A stretch of DNA of 21,437 nucleotides, taken from the NCBI GenBank assembly GCA_007119345.1, contig SKPV01000002.1, positions 1-21,437 on the forward strand, read 5' to 3'. The translations under genes and the position numbers were made by a program. Position 1 is the first letter of the stretch. Each line of letters opens with the position of its first letter. The notes below the pieces were generated by a model. That model saw nothing but the letters and a program-made list of their open reading frames with translations, did no database searches and was not told where the DNA came from. Origin of the DNA: Halovivax sp. (GTDB lineage Archaea; Halobacteriota; Halobacteria; Halobacteriales; Natrialbaceae). Shown one piece after another: positions 5,586 through 12,535 of the stretch.

Positions 5586-7658
5586 TCACCGGGCCGCCTC
5601 GATGGCGTCCAGGGCCTCCGGGTTCTCGATGCTCGAGAGGTCGCCGAGGTCCTCGCCGGTGAACGTCGCCTCGATCGCTCGTCGAATGATCTTGCCGGAC
5701 TGGGTCTTCGGGAACTCGTCGACGAACAGGACTTCGCGCGGACGGAACGGTTTGCCGAGTTCCTCGCCGACCCGCTCGCGGAGCGCCTCGCGGAGCTCCT
5801 CGGACTCCTCTACGCCCTCCTCGAGGATGACGTAGGAGACGACGGCGGTGCCGGTGGTGTCGTCGGGGGCGCCGACGGCCGCGGCCTGGTTGACCGCCTC
5901 GTGGTCGATGAGCGCGCCCTCGACCTCGGCGGGGCCGACCTTCCGGCCGGCGACGTTCAGCGCGTCGTCGGCGCGGCCGTGGAGGAACCAGAAGCCGTCC
6001 TCGTCCTTCTGGGCCCAGTCGCCGTGATCCCACATGTCCTCGAACGTGGACCAGTACTCCTCGAGGTACCGCTCGTCGCCGGACCAGAGGGACTTGGTCA
6101 TCGACGGACAGGAGTCGCGCGCGACGAGGAAGCCGCGCTCGTGATCCTCCGTCACGGAGTTGCCCTCGCGGTCGACGACGTCGATGTCCATCCCGAGGCC
6201 GGGACCGCCCAGCGTGCAGGGCTTGAGCGGCTGGTCGGGCATCGGCATCAGGAAACATCCGCAGATTTCCGTGCCCCCGGAGATGTTGACGATCGGGCAT
6301 TCCTCGTTCCCGACGTGCTCGTAGAACCAGAGCCAGGACTCGGGGTCCCAGGGCTCGCCCGTCGAGCCGAGGATCCGCAGCGAGGAGAGGTCGTGGTCCT
6401 CGAGCCACTCATCGCCGTGCTTGCGCAGGGCGCGGATCGCCGTCGGCGAGATGCCGAACTGGGTCAGCGAGTGGCGGTCGATCATCTCCCAGAAGCGGTC
6501 CGGCTCGGGGTGGTCGGGCGCGCCCTCGTACATGAAGACGGTGCCGCCGAAGGTGTGGACGCCGATCAGCGTCCACGGTCCCATCATCCAGCCGATGTCC
6601 GAGACCCAGAAGAACCGGTCGGCGGGCTTGAGATCGAACCCGAAGTGCAGTTCCTTGGCGCACTGCAGTTGGACGCCGGCGTGGGTGTGGACGATCCCCT
6701 TGGGCTTTCCGGTCGTACCGGACGAATAGAGGAGCATCGACTCCTGATCCGAGGGGAGGGATTTCGTCTCGTAGGCGTCGTCCCGGGACTCGACGGCGTC
6801 GCCCCACCACTCGTCGCGATCGTCGTTCCACGGGATCTCGTGGTCGGTATCCACGGTCGTGTCGCCCACGCCGGTGCGGGCCGCACGCATCGTCTCGGTC
6901 TCGCTGCCCAGTCGGTCATAGACGATCGTGTGCTCGACGTGGCCGGCCTGCTCGATCGCCTCGTCGGCCGAGTCCTTCAGGTAGATCGGGTCGCCCCGCC
7001 GGAGGAACCCGTCGCCCGTGAACAGCACCGAACACTCGGCGTCCTCGATGCGCGTCGCGACGGCGTCGACGCCGAATCCCGAGAAGATGGGCACCGCGAT
7101 CGCACCGACCTTGAAACAGCCGTAGAGGATCGAAACGACCTCGGGGACCATCGGCATGTACAGTCCCACGGTGTCGCCGGTGGCGACGCCGCGCTCCTCG
7201 AGGGCGTTGGCCACCTTGTCCGACTGGCGACGGAGCTCGTGGTAGGTGACCTCGCGGACCTCGCCGTCCTCGCCCTCCCAGATCGTGGCGACCGTGTTCC
7301 GGCGCTCGGCGTCCGTTGCGGCGTGGCGGTCCAGGACGTTGTGCGCGATGTTCAGTTTCCCGCCGGGGTACCAGTCGGTGAACTGCGGCCCCTCGCCGTC
7401 GTCTCGGACCGTCTCGTAGGGCTCGTCGAACTCGATTCCCAGGTAGTCGACGACCTCGTCCCAGAACCAGTCGACGCCCGACGCGTCGACCCCCTCGAGT
7501 TCGGTCGTCGTGCGCTCGATCAGCGCCTCGTAGTCGTCGATCCCGTACTCCCGCATGAACCGCCGGACGTTGGTCGCCTCGGCGAATTCCGGGGCCGGTT
7601 CGTGGACCACCTCGTCGGCCGGGTCGCGTTCCATGGTTACGTCAACGTTTGCATCCAT
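5586..7658 (-). CDS. AMP-forming short-chain acyl-CoA synthetase (acetyl/acetoacetyl-CoA synthetase type)
   Basis: Activates a short-chain carboxylate with ATP and CoA to acyl-CoA, AMP and pyrophosphate. The 690 residues have an N-terminal acetyl-CoA-synthetase-type region (about 24-105, with WYPGGKLNIAHN at 96-107), the ATP loop YSSGTTGKPKG (311-321), WVSDIGWMMGPW (351-362), GGTEICGCF (461-469), the hinge region with GDWAQKDEDGFWFLHGR (546-562), and the catalytic lysine K656 in KTQSGKIIRR. Where acetate-specific enzymes have WWQTE, with a Trp closing the acyl pocket, this protein has SGGTE, like acetoacetyl-CoA synthetases, so the substrate may be larger than acetate (propionate, butyrate or acetoacetate). 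An alternative ATG lies at 7634. It is divergent from the GNAT gene across a repeat-filled promoter region. Confidence 0.92.
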   Translation of the reverse strand: MDANVDVTMERDPADEVVHEPAPEFAEATNVRRFMREYGIDDYEALIERTTTELEGVDASGVDWFWDEVVDYLGIEFDEPYETVRDDGEGPQFTDWYPGGKLNIAHNVLDRHAATDAERRNTVATIWEGEDGEVREVTYHELRRQSDKVANALEERGVATGDTVGLYMPMVPEVVSILYGCFKVGAIAVPIFSGFGVDAVATRIEDAECSVLFTGDGFLRRGDPIYLKDSADEAIEQAGHVEHTIVYDRLGSETETMRAARTGVGDTTVDTDHEIPWNDDRDEWWGDAVESRDDAYETKSLPSDQESMLLYSSGTTGKPKGIVHTHAGVQLQCAKELHFGFDLKPADRFFWVSDIGWMMGPWTLIGVHTFGGTVFMYEGAPDHPEPDRFWEMIDRHSLTQFGISPTAIRALRKHGDEWLEDHDLSSLRILGSTGEPWDPESWLWFYEHVGNEECPIVNISGGTEICGCFLMPMPDQPLKPCTLGGPGLGMDIDVVDREGNSVTEDHERGFLVARDSCPSMTKSLWSGDERYLEEYWSTFEDMWDHGDWAQKDEDGFWFLHGRADDALNVAGRKVGPAEVEGALIDHEAVNQAAAVGAPDDTTGTAVVSYVILEEGVEESEELREALRERVGEELGKPFRPREVLFVDEFPKTQSGKIIRRAIEATFTGEDLGDLSSIENPEALDAIEAAR

Positions 7659-7673
7659 GTATGAAGAAAACCC

Positions 7674-7683
7674 ATGTTAACGT
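7674..7683 (-). promoter_or_regulatory. Possible TATA element of the acyl-CoA synthetase gene
   Basis: On the minus strand ACGTTAACAT is centred about 21 bases before ATG 7658 and about 45 before ATG 7634. This would give a leaderless or short-leader message. The element is weak, and transcription could begin elsewhere in the 251-base divergent region. Confidence 0.35.
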
Positions 7684-7756
7684 CGCGCGTCGGACCGGCG
7701 TCGATCGTACTGGAGTCGGATCGATCGGCATCGATCGCGTCGTAGTCGGGTCGATC

Positions 7757-7849
7757 GGCCATTCGTTCGAGCCGTGCCGGGTCGACCGGCCATCCGTCCG
7801 AGCCGCGTCGGGTCGACCGGCCATCCGTTCGAGCCGCGTCGGGTCGACC
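7757..7849. repeat. 31-bp tandem repeat, three copies, in the divergent promoter region
   Basis: Three units (7757-7787, 7788-7818, 7819-7849) follow the pattern GGCCATYCGTYCGAGCC plus G(T/C)G(C/T)CGGGTCGACC. The first differs at three or four bases. Degenerate parts continue on both sides: TAGTCGGGTCGATC at 7743-7756, GGAGTCGGATCGATC near 7712, and GGCGACGCGTCCGAGG after unit 3. The array fills the space between the acyl-CoA synthetase and GNAT promoters. On the minus strand each junction reads GGCCGGTCGAC, close to the junction of the 36-bp array at 3032. No spacers are present. Confidence 0.9.
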
Positions 7850-7872
7850 GGGCGACGCGTCCGAGGACGCCC

Positions 7873-7884
7873 ACAAATGCTTTT
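7873..7884 (+). promoter_or_regulatory. TATA-like element of the GNAT gene
   Basis: ACAAATGCTTTT is centred about 31 bases before the ATG at 7910 and lies directly after the 31-bp repeat array. It supports a start at 7910 and a nearly leaderless message, and argues against the longer open frame that reads through the repeats. Confidence 0.5.
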
Positions 7885-7909
7885 GCGGCCAGGGAACCTA
7901 TTCGGTCGT

Positions 7910-8494
7910 ATGTACGTACGGGACGCGAAAAACCGGGAAGAGGTCTGGCTGCTCGATCGGATCGAGGAGATGGGGCTCGACGACACGGCGTTCCGTTCGC
8001 GCGATTACGTGGTCGCCATCGACGAGGTCTCGAACGCGAAGGCCGGGTTCGGCCGCATTCGCGTCCACCGGCGCGAGGACGACCCCGACGTCTGCGAACT
8101 CACGAGCATCGGCGTGCTCGAGGACTGGCGCGAGCAGGGCGTGGGCGCTCACGTGATCGAACGACTGATCGAGTACGCCGGCGACCAGGACTTCGAGCAC
8201 GTCTACGCCCTGACGAGCGAGGGCGCTTACCTGGCCCAGTTCGGCTTCCGCCGGATCGACGCCGCGGACCTGCCCGCCCCGCTCGCCGAACGGCTGGAGG
8301 AAAAGCGCGCCACCACCGATCCGGACGCCGCCCCGATGCGCGTGGCCGTCGAACGATTCGTCGTGCCCGACCGACTCCGCGAGGCGTTCAAGGTGGCCAG
8401 CCGTCGGGAGCCCGACGATGACGAGGAGACGTCGCCCGAGGAGTTCGGGATCGACCCCGAGACGGCGACGTACAAGTACGATACCGGGCGGTAA
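7910..8494 (+). CDS. GNAT-family N-acetyltransferase
   Basis: A 194-residue protein with the GCN5-related acetyltransferase fold, which moves an acetyl group from acetyl-CoA to an amine on an unknown substrate. Motif A is clear: strand VCELTSIGVL (61-70), then REQGVGAHVIERL (74-86), where RxxGxG/A binds the pyrophosphate of CoA. Motif B follows as YLAQFGFRR (107-115). The last 75 residues are a charged extension with no motif I know. The open frame extends upstream to 7649 through the repeats, but that part has no protein character. I chose ATG 7910 from the TATA spacing and the N-terminus MYVRDAKNREEVWLLD, which reads like the natural start; ATG 7877 is in frame but would lie inside the TATA region. 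A single-gene transcript is likely. Confidence 0.88.
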   Translation: MYVRDAKNREEVWLLDRIEEMGLDDTAFRSRDYVVAIDEVSNAKAGFGRIRVHRREDDPDVCELTSIGVLEDWREQGVGAHVIERLIEYAGDQDFEHVYALTSEGAYLAQFGFRRIDAADLPAPLAERLEEKRATTDPDAAPMRVAVERFVVPDRLREAFKVASRREPDDDEETSPEEFGIDPETATYKYDTGR

Positions 8495-8559
8495 CGTCCG
8501 ATCTCCGGCTCGTAAACGCGTCGAACGTCGCCGGACCCCTCGTCTCGTTCCACGCCGCC

Positions 8560-8611
8560 GCGCGCCGTGGCGCGCAGTCTCCCGCCGCCGTGCGGTTCGC
8601 CCTCGCGAACC
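8560..8611 (+). terminator. Two adjacent hairpins after the GNAT gene
   Basis: GCGCGCC/GGCGCGC (8560-8566 with 8569-8575) and GGTTCGC/GCGAACC (8594-8600 with 8605-8611, 4-base loop) are both perfect 7-bp inverted repeats, 18 bases apart, in the 245-base gap before methylmalonyl-CoA mutase. No T-run follows, so they may be a 3'-end structure rather than a simple terminator. The rest of the gap holds only the mutase promoter. Confidence 0.4.
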
Positions 8612-8702
8612 ACCGAGCGACGCGGAACGGGCCGTCGTCGCTGGGGCCGACAGCGATCCCGCAGCGCTTGCCGCCAACCGTTCGCCGTCGCCTCTCCGTT
8701 TC

Positions 8703-8713
8703 TCAACTTTGAA
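8703..8713 (+). promoter_or_regulatory. TATA-like element of the methylmalonyl-CoA mutase gene
   Basis: TCAACTTTGAA is centred about 32 bases before ATG 8740 with no Shine-Dalgarno in between. This fits a leaderless or very short leader message. Confidence 0.45.
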
Positions 8714-8739
8714 GCCGTGGGGCCCCGTCCGTTCGAGTA

Positions 8740-10422
8740 ATGTTCGATCCCGACGAGCTCGAGTCCATCCGGGAGGGGCGGGCGAACTGGAGCGAGGAGA
8801 CCGCCGAACCGGTCCTCGAGCGGTTCGGGGAGCGCAAAGAGACGTTCACGACGGACACGAACGGCCAGGAGGTCGATCGCCTCTACACGCCGACCGACGT
8901 GGCCGATCTCGACTACGAGGAGGATCTGGGCTTCCCGGGCGAGCCGCCGTACACCCGTGGGGTCTACTCGACGGGCTACCGCGGGAGACTCTGGACGATG
9001 CGCCAGTACGCCGGGTTCTCGACGCCCGAGGACACGAACGAGCGCTACCACTACCTGCTTGACCAGGGCCAGACCGGGCTCTCGATGGCGTTCGACCTGC
9101 CGACGCAGATGGGTTACGACTCCGACGCCGAGATGGCGGCGGGCGAGGTCGGGAAGGCGGGCGTCGCCATCGACTCGCTCGAGGACATGCTCACCGTCTT
9201 CGACGGCATCCCGCTCGATGAGGTCTCCACGTCGATGACGATCAACGCGCCCGCGTCGGTCCTGCTCGCGATGTACATCGCCGTCGGCGACGAGCAGGGC
9301 GTCGACCGGAGCGAGCTGCGGGGGACGATCCAGAACGACCTCCTCAAGGAGTACGTCGCGCGGAACACCTACATCTACCCGCCCGACCCCTCGATGCGGA
9401 TCATCACGGACATCTTCGAGTTCTGCGCCGAGGAGACGCCGAAGTTCAACACCATCTCCATCTCCGGCTACCACATCCGCGAGGCGGGCTCGACCGCCGC
9501 CCAGGAGCTGGCGTTCACCCTCGGCAACGGGATCGAGTACGTGGAGGCGGCCGTCGACGCCGGGCTCGACGTCGACGACTTCGCTCCCCAGCTCTCCTTT
9601 TTCTTCAACGGCCACAACAACATCTTCGAGGAGGTCGCGAAGTTTCGGGCGGCCCGCCGGATGTGGCACGACGTCATGGACGAGCGCTTCGACGCGAAGA
9701 ATCCCAAGTCGAAGCAGCTCAAGTTCCACACCCAGACGGCTGGCTCGATGCTCACCGCCCAGCAGATCGAGAACAACGTGGTGCGGGTGGCCTACCAGGC
9801 GCTCGCCGCCGTCCTGGGCGGCACACAGAGCCTCCACACCAACGGCAAGGACGAGGCGCTCGCCCTACCGACCGAAGAGTCGGTCCGCACGGCCCTCCGG
9901 ACCCAGCAGATCCTCGCCCACGAATCGGGCGCCGCGGACACGATCGACCCCCTGGCCGGGAGCTACTACGTCGAGAGCCTGACCGACGAAGTCGAAGCCG
10001 AGGCGTACGAAATTCTGGACGAAGTGGACGAGCGCGGCGGGATGCTCGAGGCCGTCGAGTCCCAGTGGGTCCAGCGCCAGATCCAGGACACCGCGTTCGA
10101 CCGCCAGCGCGAGATCGAGGAGCGGGAGCGAATCATCGTGGGCGTCAACGAGTTCCAGGTCGACGAGGAGGCGGCGATGGACGTCCAGGAGGTCACCGAG
10201 GACGACCAGCGCCGCCAGATCGACGGCCTCGAAGCGACCCGGGCCGAGCGCGACGAGGAGGCGGCCGAGGCCGCTCTCGAGTCGCTTCGCGACGCCGCTC
10301 GCGGCGACGCCAACCTGATGCCCCACATCGTCGACGCGGTGAAAGCCTACGCGACCGTGGGCGAGATCTGCGACGTGATGCGCGAGGAGTTCGGCGAGTA
10401 CCACCCCGGAGGCGCGGTCTGA
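8740..10422 (+). CDS. mcmA: Methylmalonyl-CoA mutase, large (catalytic) subunit
   Basis: Interconverts methylmalonyl-CoA and succinyl-CoA by a B12-dependent radical rearrangement, the last step of propionyl-CoA assimilation. The 560 residues cover the substrate-binding TIM barrel. The residues that select methylmalonyl-CoA are present: Y90 in RQYAGFST, R208 in VARNTYIYPP and H245 in SISGYHIREAG, matching Y89, R207 and H244 of the Propionibacterium enzyme. Isobutyryl-CoA mutases differ at the Tyr and Arg positions. The C-terminal B12-binding domain (DxHxxG) is absent, as in archaeal enzymes where it is a separate small subunit; no small-subunit gene is in this window. The epimerase gene is about 4.6 kb downstream. 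The large subunit call is very firm. Confidence 0.96.
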   Translation: MFDPDELESIREGRANWSEETAEPVLERFGERKETFTTDTNGQEVDRLYTPTDVADLDYEEDLGFPGEPPYTRGVYSTGYRGRLWTMRQYAGFSTPEDTNERYHYLLDQGQTGLSMAFDLPTQMGYDSDAEMAAGEVGKAGVAIDSLEDMLTVFDGIPLDEVSTSMTINAPASVLLAMYIAVGDEQGVDRSELRGTIQNDLLKEYVARNTYIYPPDPSMRIITDIFEFCAEETPKFNTISISGYHIREAGSTAAQELAFTLGNGIEYVEAAVDAGLDVDDFAPQLSFFFNGHNNIFEEVAKFRAARRMWHDVMDERFDAKNPKSKQLKFHTQTAGSMLTAQQIENNVVRVAYQALAAVLGGTQSLHTNGKDEALALPTEESVRTALRTQQILAHESGAADTIDPLAGSYYVESLTDEVEAEAYEILDEVDERGGMLEAVESQWVQRQIQDTAFDRQREIEERERIIVGVNEFQVDEEAAMDVQEVTEDDQRRQIDGLEATRAERDEEAAEAALESLRDAARGDANLMPHIVDAVKAYATVGEICDVMREEFGEYHPGGAV

Positions 10423-10500
10423 CCGCCGGCGGATCGGCCGGTCATCGATCGGCGGACGCCGGGGACCGATCGACGAGCGGCAGCTTCACGGGACCGCAAC

Positions 10501-10550
10501 GAGCGGCCACTCCCCGGGTCCGCGATGAGCGGCCACTCCCCGGGTCCGAG
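10501..10550. repeat. 26-bp direct repeat, two copies, upstream of the aldo/keto reductase
   Basis: The 22-base core GAGCGGCCACTCCCCGGG plus TCCG occurs at 10501-10522 and again at 10527-10548, giving a 26-base period. It lies in the 179-base gap between the mutase and the aldo/keto reductase, directly before the latter's TATA element. Confidence 0.8.
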
Positions 10551-10570
10551 CCCAACGGTGTCGTGCCGAC

Positions 10571-10577
10571 GTTAATG
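10571..10577 (+). promoter_or_regulatory. TATA-like element of the aldo/keto reductase gene
   Basis: GTTAATG is centred about 28 bases before ATG 10602. The ATG inside it (10575) is in frame, but using it would remove the promoter spacing, so 10602 is preferred as a leaderless start. Confidence 0.45.
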
Positions 10578-10601
10578 TTCCCCGGCGTGGACGACCGCTC
10601 C

Positions 10602-11432
10602 ATGGTCCCAGACGCTTCTGGCCCGACGATCGACGCTTCCGGCGCGGAGATCCCCGCGCTCGGCCTGGGAACGGCCCGGATGGACGGTGAGGAGTGCCGT
10701 CGCGCGGTCGAGACCGCCCTGACGGTCGGCTACCGGCACGTCGACACGGCCCAGATGTACGACAACGAGGCGGCCGTCGGCGAGGCGATCGAGGCGAGCG
10801 ACGTTCCGCGCGAGGAGATATTCGTCGTCACGAAGGTGAACACGGACAACATGGCCGCCGAGGACGTCCGCGAGTCGACCCGCGACAGTCTCGACCGTCT
10901 CCGACTCGACACGGTCGACCTCCTCCTCGTCCACGCACCGCGGGATTACGTCCCGCTCGAGGAAACGCTGGGGGCCATGAACGGGCTCCAGGAGGAGGGA
11001 TTGGTCGAGCACGTCGGGGTCAGTAACTTCTCGGTCTCCCAGCTGGAGGACGCGATCGATGCCTCGGCGACGCCGATCGTGACGAACCAGGTGAAGTACC
11101 ACCCGTACCACCGCCAGGACGACGTGCTCGCGTTCTGCATCGACGAGGGGATCTGCCTCACGGCCTACAGCCCGCTCGCGAGGGGCGACGTGGTCGACGA
11201 CCAACGCCTCGCGGATATCGGTGAAGCGCACGAGAAGACGGCGGCCCAGGTCGCCCTCCGCTGGCAGCTCCAGCAGCCGTACGTGGCGACCATTCCGAAG
11301 GCTTCGAGTCGCGAGCACGTCGAGGCGAACGCCGACGTCTTCGACTTCGAACTCTCGCCGGACGAGATGCGATCGGTGTTCGACGTCGGCGAGCCGCTCT
11401 CGAACGGATTGGCGGACCGGATGGGGATGTAG
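10602..11432 (+). CDS. Aldo/keto reductase
   Basis: NAD(P)H-dependent reductase of aldehydes or ketones, cytoplasmic. From ATG 10602 it has 276 residues, the usual size for short prokaryotic members (AKR5-like). The catalytic tetrad is complete: D48 and Y53 in HVDTAQMYDNE, K78 in VVTKVN and H111 in LLLVHAP. The cofactor-side motifs GVSNFSVSQLED, YSPLARG and IPKASSREHVEAN are also present, and the last matches the loop that holds the phosphate or ribose of NADP(H). The open frame extends far upstream inside the mutase gene in another frame; that part is a GC-driven shadow. The substrate is unknown. It is probably transcribed alone. Confidence 0.93.
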   Translation: MVPDASGPTIDASGAEIPALGLGTARMDGEECRRAVETALTVGYRHVDTAQMYDNEAAVGEAIEASDVPREEIFVVTKVNTDNMAAEDVRESTRDSLDRLRLDTVDLLLVHAPRDYVPLEETLGAMNGLQEEGLVEHVGVSNFSVSQLEDAIDASATPIVTNQVKYHPYHRQDDVLAFCIDEGICLTAYSPLARGDVVDDQRLADIGEAHEKTAAQVALRWQLQQPYVATIPKASSREHVEANADVFDFELSPDEMRSVFDVGEPLSNGLADRMGM

Positions 11433-11516
11433 CGGGTCGCGCGCCGGTATCGGTTTCCGCGCCGCTCGCCGGGACGTCGGACACCGGTCGGTACGCGGTC
11501 GGTCGATCGAACTCGT

Positions 11517-11849
11517 TCAGCGATCGTCGCCCTCGCCGGTTAGTGCGCCCCGCTCCTGGCGGTCGGCGAGCTTCGCCAGGTTCCGCTCGGCGACGTCGCT
11601 CGCGTCCAGGCCCAGCTGCGTGGCGAGCTGGGCCCAGTACCACGCCACGTCACCTAACTCGTCCTCGAGGTCCTCGAGGTAGTCGGGATCGTCCTCCCGC
11701 ACCGCCTTCTTGATCTTCTCCGCGACCTCGCCCGCCTCTCCCGCCAACCCCAGCGCGCAGTAGACGACGCCGGCGTCGACGGACTCGGGGAGCTCGTCGG
11801 GAAAGATCGCGGTACGACTCGTCTCGGTCTGGTACTCGCTCAGATCCAT
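11517..11849 (-). CDS. MazG-like nucleotide pyrophosphohydrolase
   Basis: Small all-helical NTP pyrophosphatase of the MazG/dUTPase superfamily, which cleaves nucleoside triphosphates to monophosphate and pyrophosphate and is often linked to removing unwanted nucleotides. The 110 residues carry the metal-binding pattern: E38 and E41 in LAGEAGEVAEKIKK, then E64 and D67 in ELGDVAWYWA. This is the single-domain form; E. coli MazG is a two-domain protein. A TATA-like element lies 28 bases before the ATG. The aldo/keto reductase ends 84 bases away in convergent orientation, and no clear terminator is visible between them. Confidence 0.88.
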   Translation of the reverse strand: MDLSEYQTETSRTAIFPDELPESVDAGVVYCALGLAGEAGEVAEKIKKAVREDDPDYLEDLEDELGDVAWYWAQLATQLGLDASDVAERNLAKLADRQERGALTGEGDDR

Positions 11850-11870
11850 CTATCGACCACTCCCGATACC

Positions 11871-11882
11871 GCGATCATATCG
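11871..11882 (-). promoter_or_regulatory. TATA-like element of the MazG-like gene
   Basis: On the minus strand CGATATGATCGC is centred about 28 bases before ATG 11849, matching leaderless spacing. It sits between the gene and the 27-bp repeat array. Confidence 0.5.
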
Positions 11883-11927
11883 TTGTCGATGCTCGCGGCG
11901 TCGGTCGCCGCCGACCCGACGACGCGT

Positions 11928-12062
11928 ATCGACACCGCACCGGCGACGATCACCGTCGACACCGCACCGTCACCGCTCGCCGTCGACACCGCACCGGCGA
12001 CGATCGCCGTCGACACCGCACCGTCACCGCTCGCCGTCGACACCGCACCGGCGAGTACGTCC
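11928..12062. repeat. 27-bp tandem repeat, five copies with alternating A/B types
   Basis: Five units begin at 11928, 11955, 11982, 12009 and 12036. All start with (GT/AT)CGACACCGCACCG. Type A continues GCGACGATCRCC, type B continues TCACCGCTCGCC, and the order is A-B-A-B-A', so a 54-bp double unit was copied. The two B copies are identical. The array stops four bases before the stop codon of the small membrane protein gene (12066). All frames are open because the unit is a multiple of three, but neither strand shows a start or promoter that would make it a gene. Confidence 0.92.
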
Positions 12063-12065
12063 TCG

Positions 12066-12452
12066 TCACTCTCGGCGACCGCGAAGCACCCGCAGTGCGA
12101 GCAACAGGTGCGTGACCCCCGCGATCCGCGTCGCGGGCCCGACCCACGATTCGACCTCGATCCGATCAGGATCTCGGTACGCGAGACGGAGTCCGATTCG
12201 GAGCGCCGTTCGCGGTGCCACAATCATCGCTACGCCGGCGATACCGATCGGGACGCCGAGGTGGGGCGGGATATTGCCGCGCCGAGCGAACGCGACGGCG
12301 AGCAGCCCCTCGAGGCGGGCCGCGGGGATCGTCGTCCGTCGAAGGGTCGCGTCTTCGGGGTTGCGGAACGCCAGCCGTTCGGCGACGACGACGATGTAGC
12401 GAGCGAACACCATCATGCCGGCGCCGATGTGTTCGAGCAGCGGGTTACCCAT
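12066..12452 (-). CDS. Small membrane protein with internal duplication, unknown function
   Basis: I do not recognise this 128-residue protein. It seems to contain two related halves: RLAFRNPEDATL followed by IPAARLEGLLAVAF (26-55), and RLAYRDPDRIEV followed by VGPATRIAGVTHLLLAL (88-120). Each half pairs an amphipathic RLA(F/Y)R(N/D)P segment with a hydrophobic helix ending in Leu and Ala. A further hydrophobic segment VGIAGVAMIVAP-like stretch lies near 67-79, so three or four short membrane helices are likely. There is no signal peptide. A TATA-like element (12475-12486) lies 28 bases upstream, which supports a real gene. It is adjacent to the ABC exporter gene, 83 bases downstream of that gene's stop, on the same strand. 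Confidence 0.7.
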   Translation of the reverse strand: MGNPLLEHIGAGMMVFARYIVVVAERLAFRNPEDATLRRTTIPAARLEGLLAVAFARRGNIPPHLGVPIGIAGVAMIVAPRTALRIGLRLAYRDPDRIEVESWVGPATRIAGVTHLLLALRVLRGRRE

Positions 12453-12474
12453 CGTGACCGCTTCGACGCTGAGG

Positions 12475-12486
12475 CGGATAAGCCTG
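12475..12486 (-). promoter_or_regulatory. TATA-like element of the small membrane protein gene
   Basis: On the minus strand CAGGCTTATCCG is centred about 28 bases before ATG 12452. It lies in the short gap after the ABC transporter stop and supports independent, leaderless transcription. Confidence 0.45.
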
Positions 12487-12535
12487 TGCGGGGTCGGCGA
12501 GTCACCCGCGACGACCGAACGGCGTCAGAACGAGG

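Noticed and set aside
5085..7664. Long open frame of about 860 codons on the plus strand, opposite the acyl-CoA synthetase and thioredoxin-like genes
   Set aside because: It mirrors two well-supported genes, is rich in Arg, Val, Asp and Leu with no motif, and arises because GC-rich third positions remove stops on the opposite strand.
7649..7909. N-terminal extension of the GNAT protein through the 31-bp repeats
   Set aside because: It would translate promoter DNA and tandem repeats; the TATA element at 7873 and the conserved-looking MYVRDAKN start favour 7910.
9663..10601. Long N-terminal extension of the aldo/keto reductase
   Set aside because: It overlaps the mutase gene in another frame, is Arg/Gly/Pro-rich, and the enzyme is complete from 10602.
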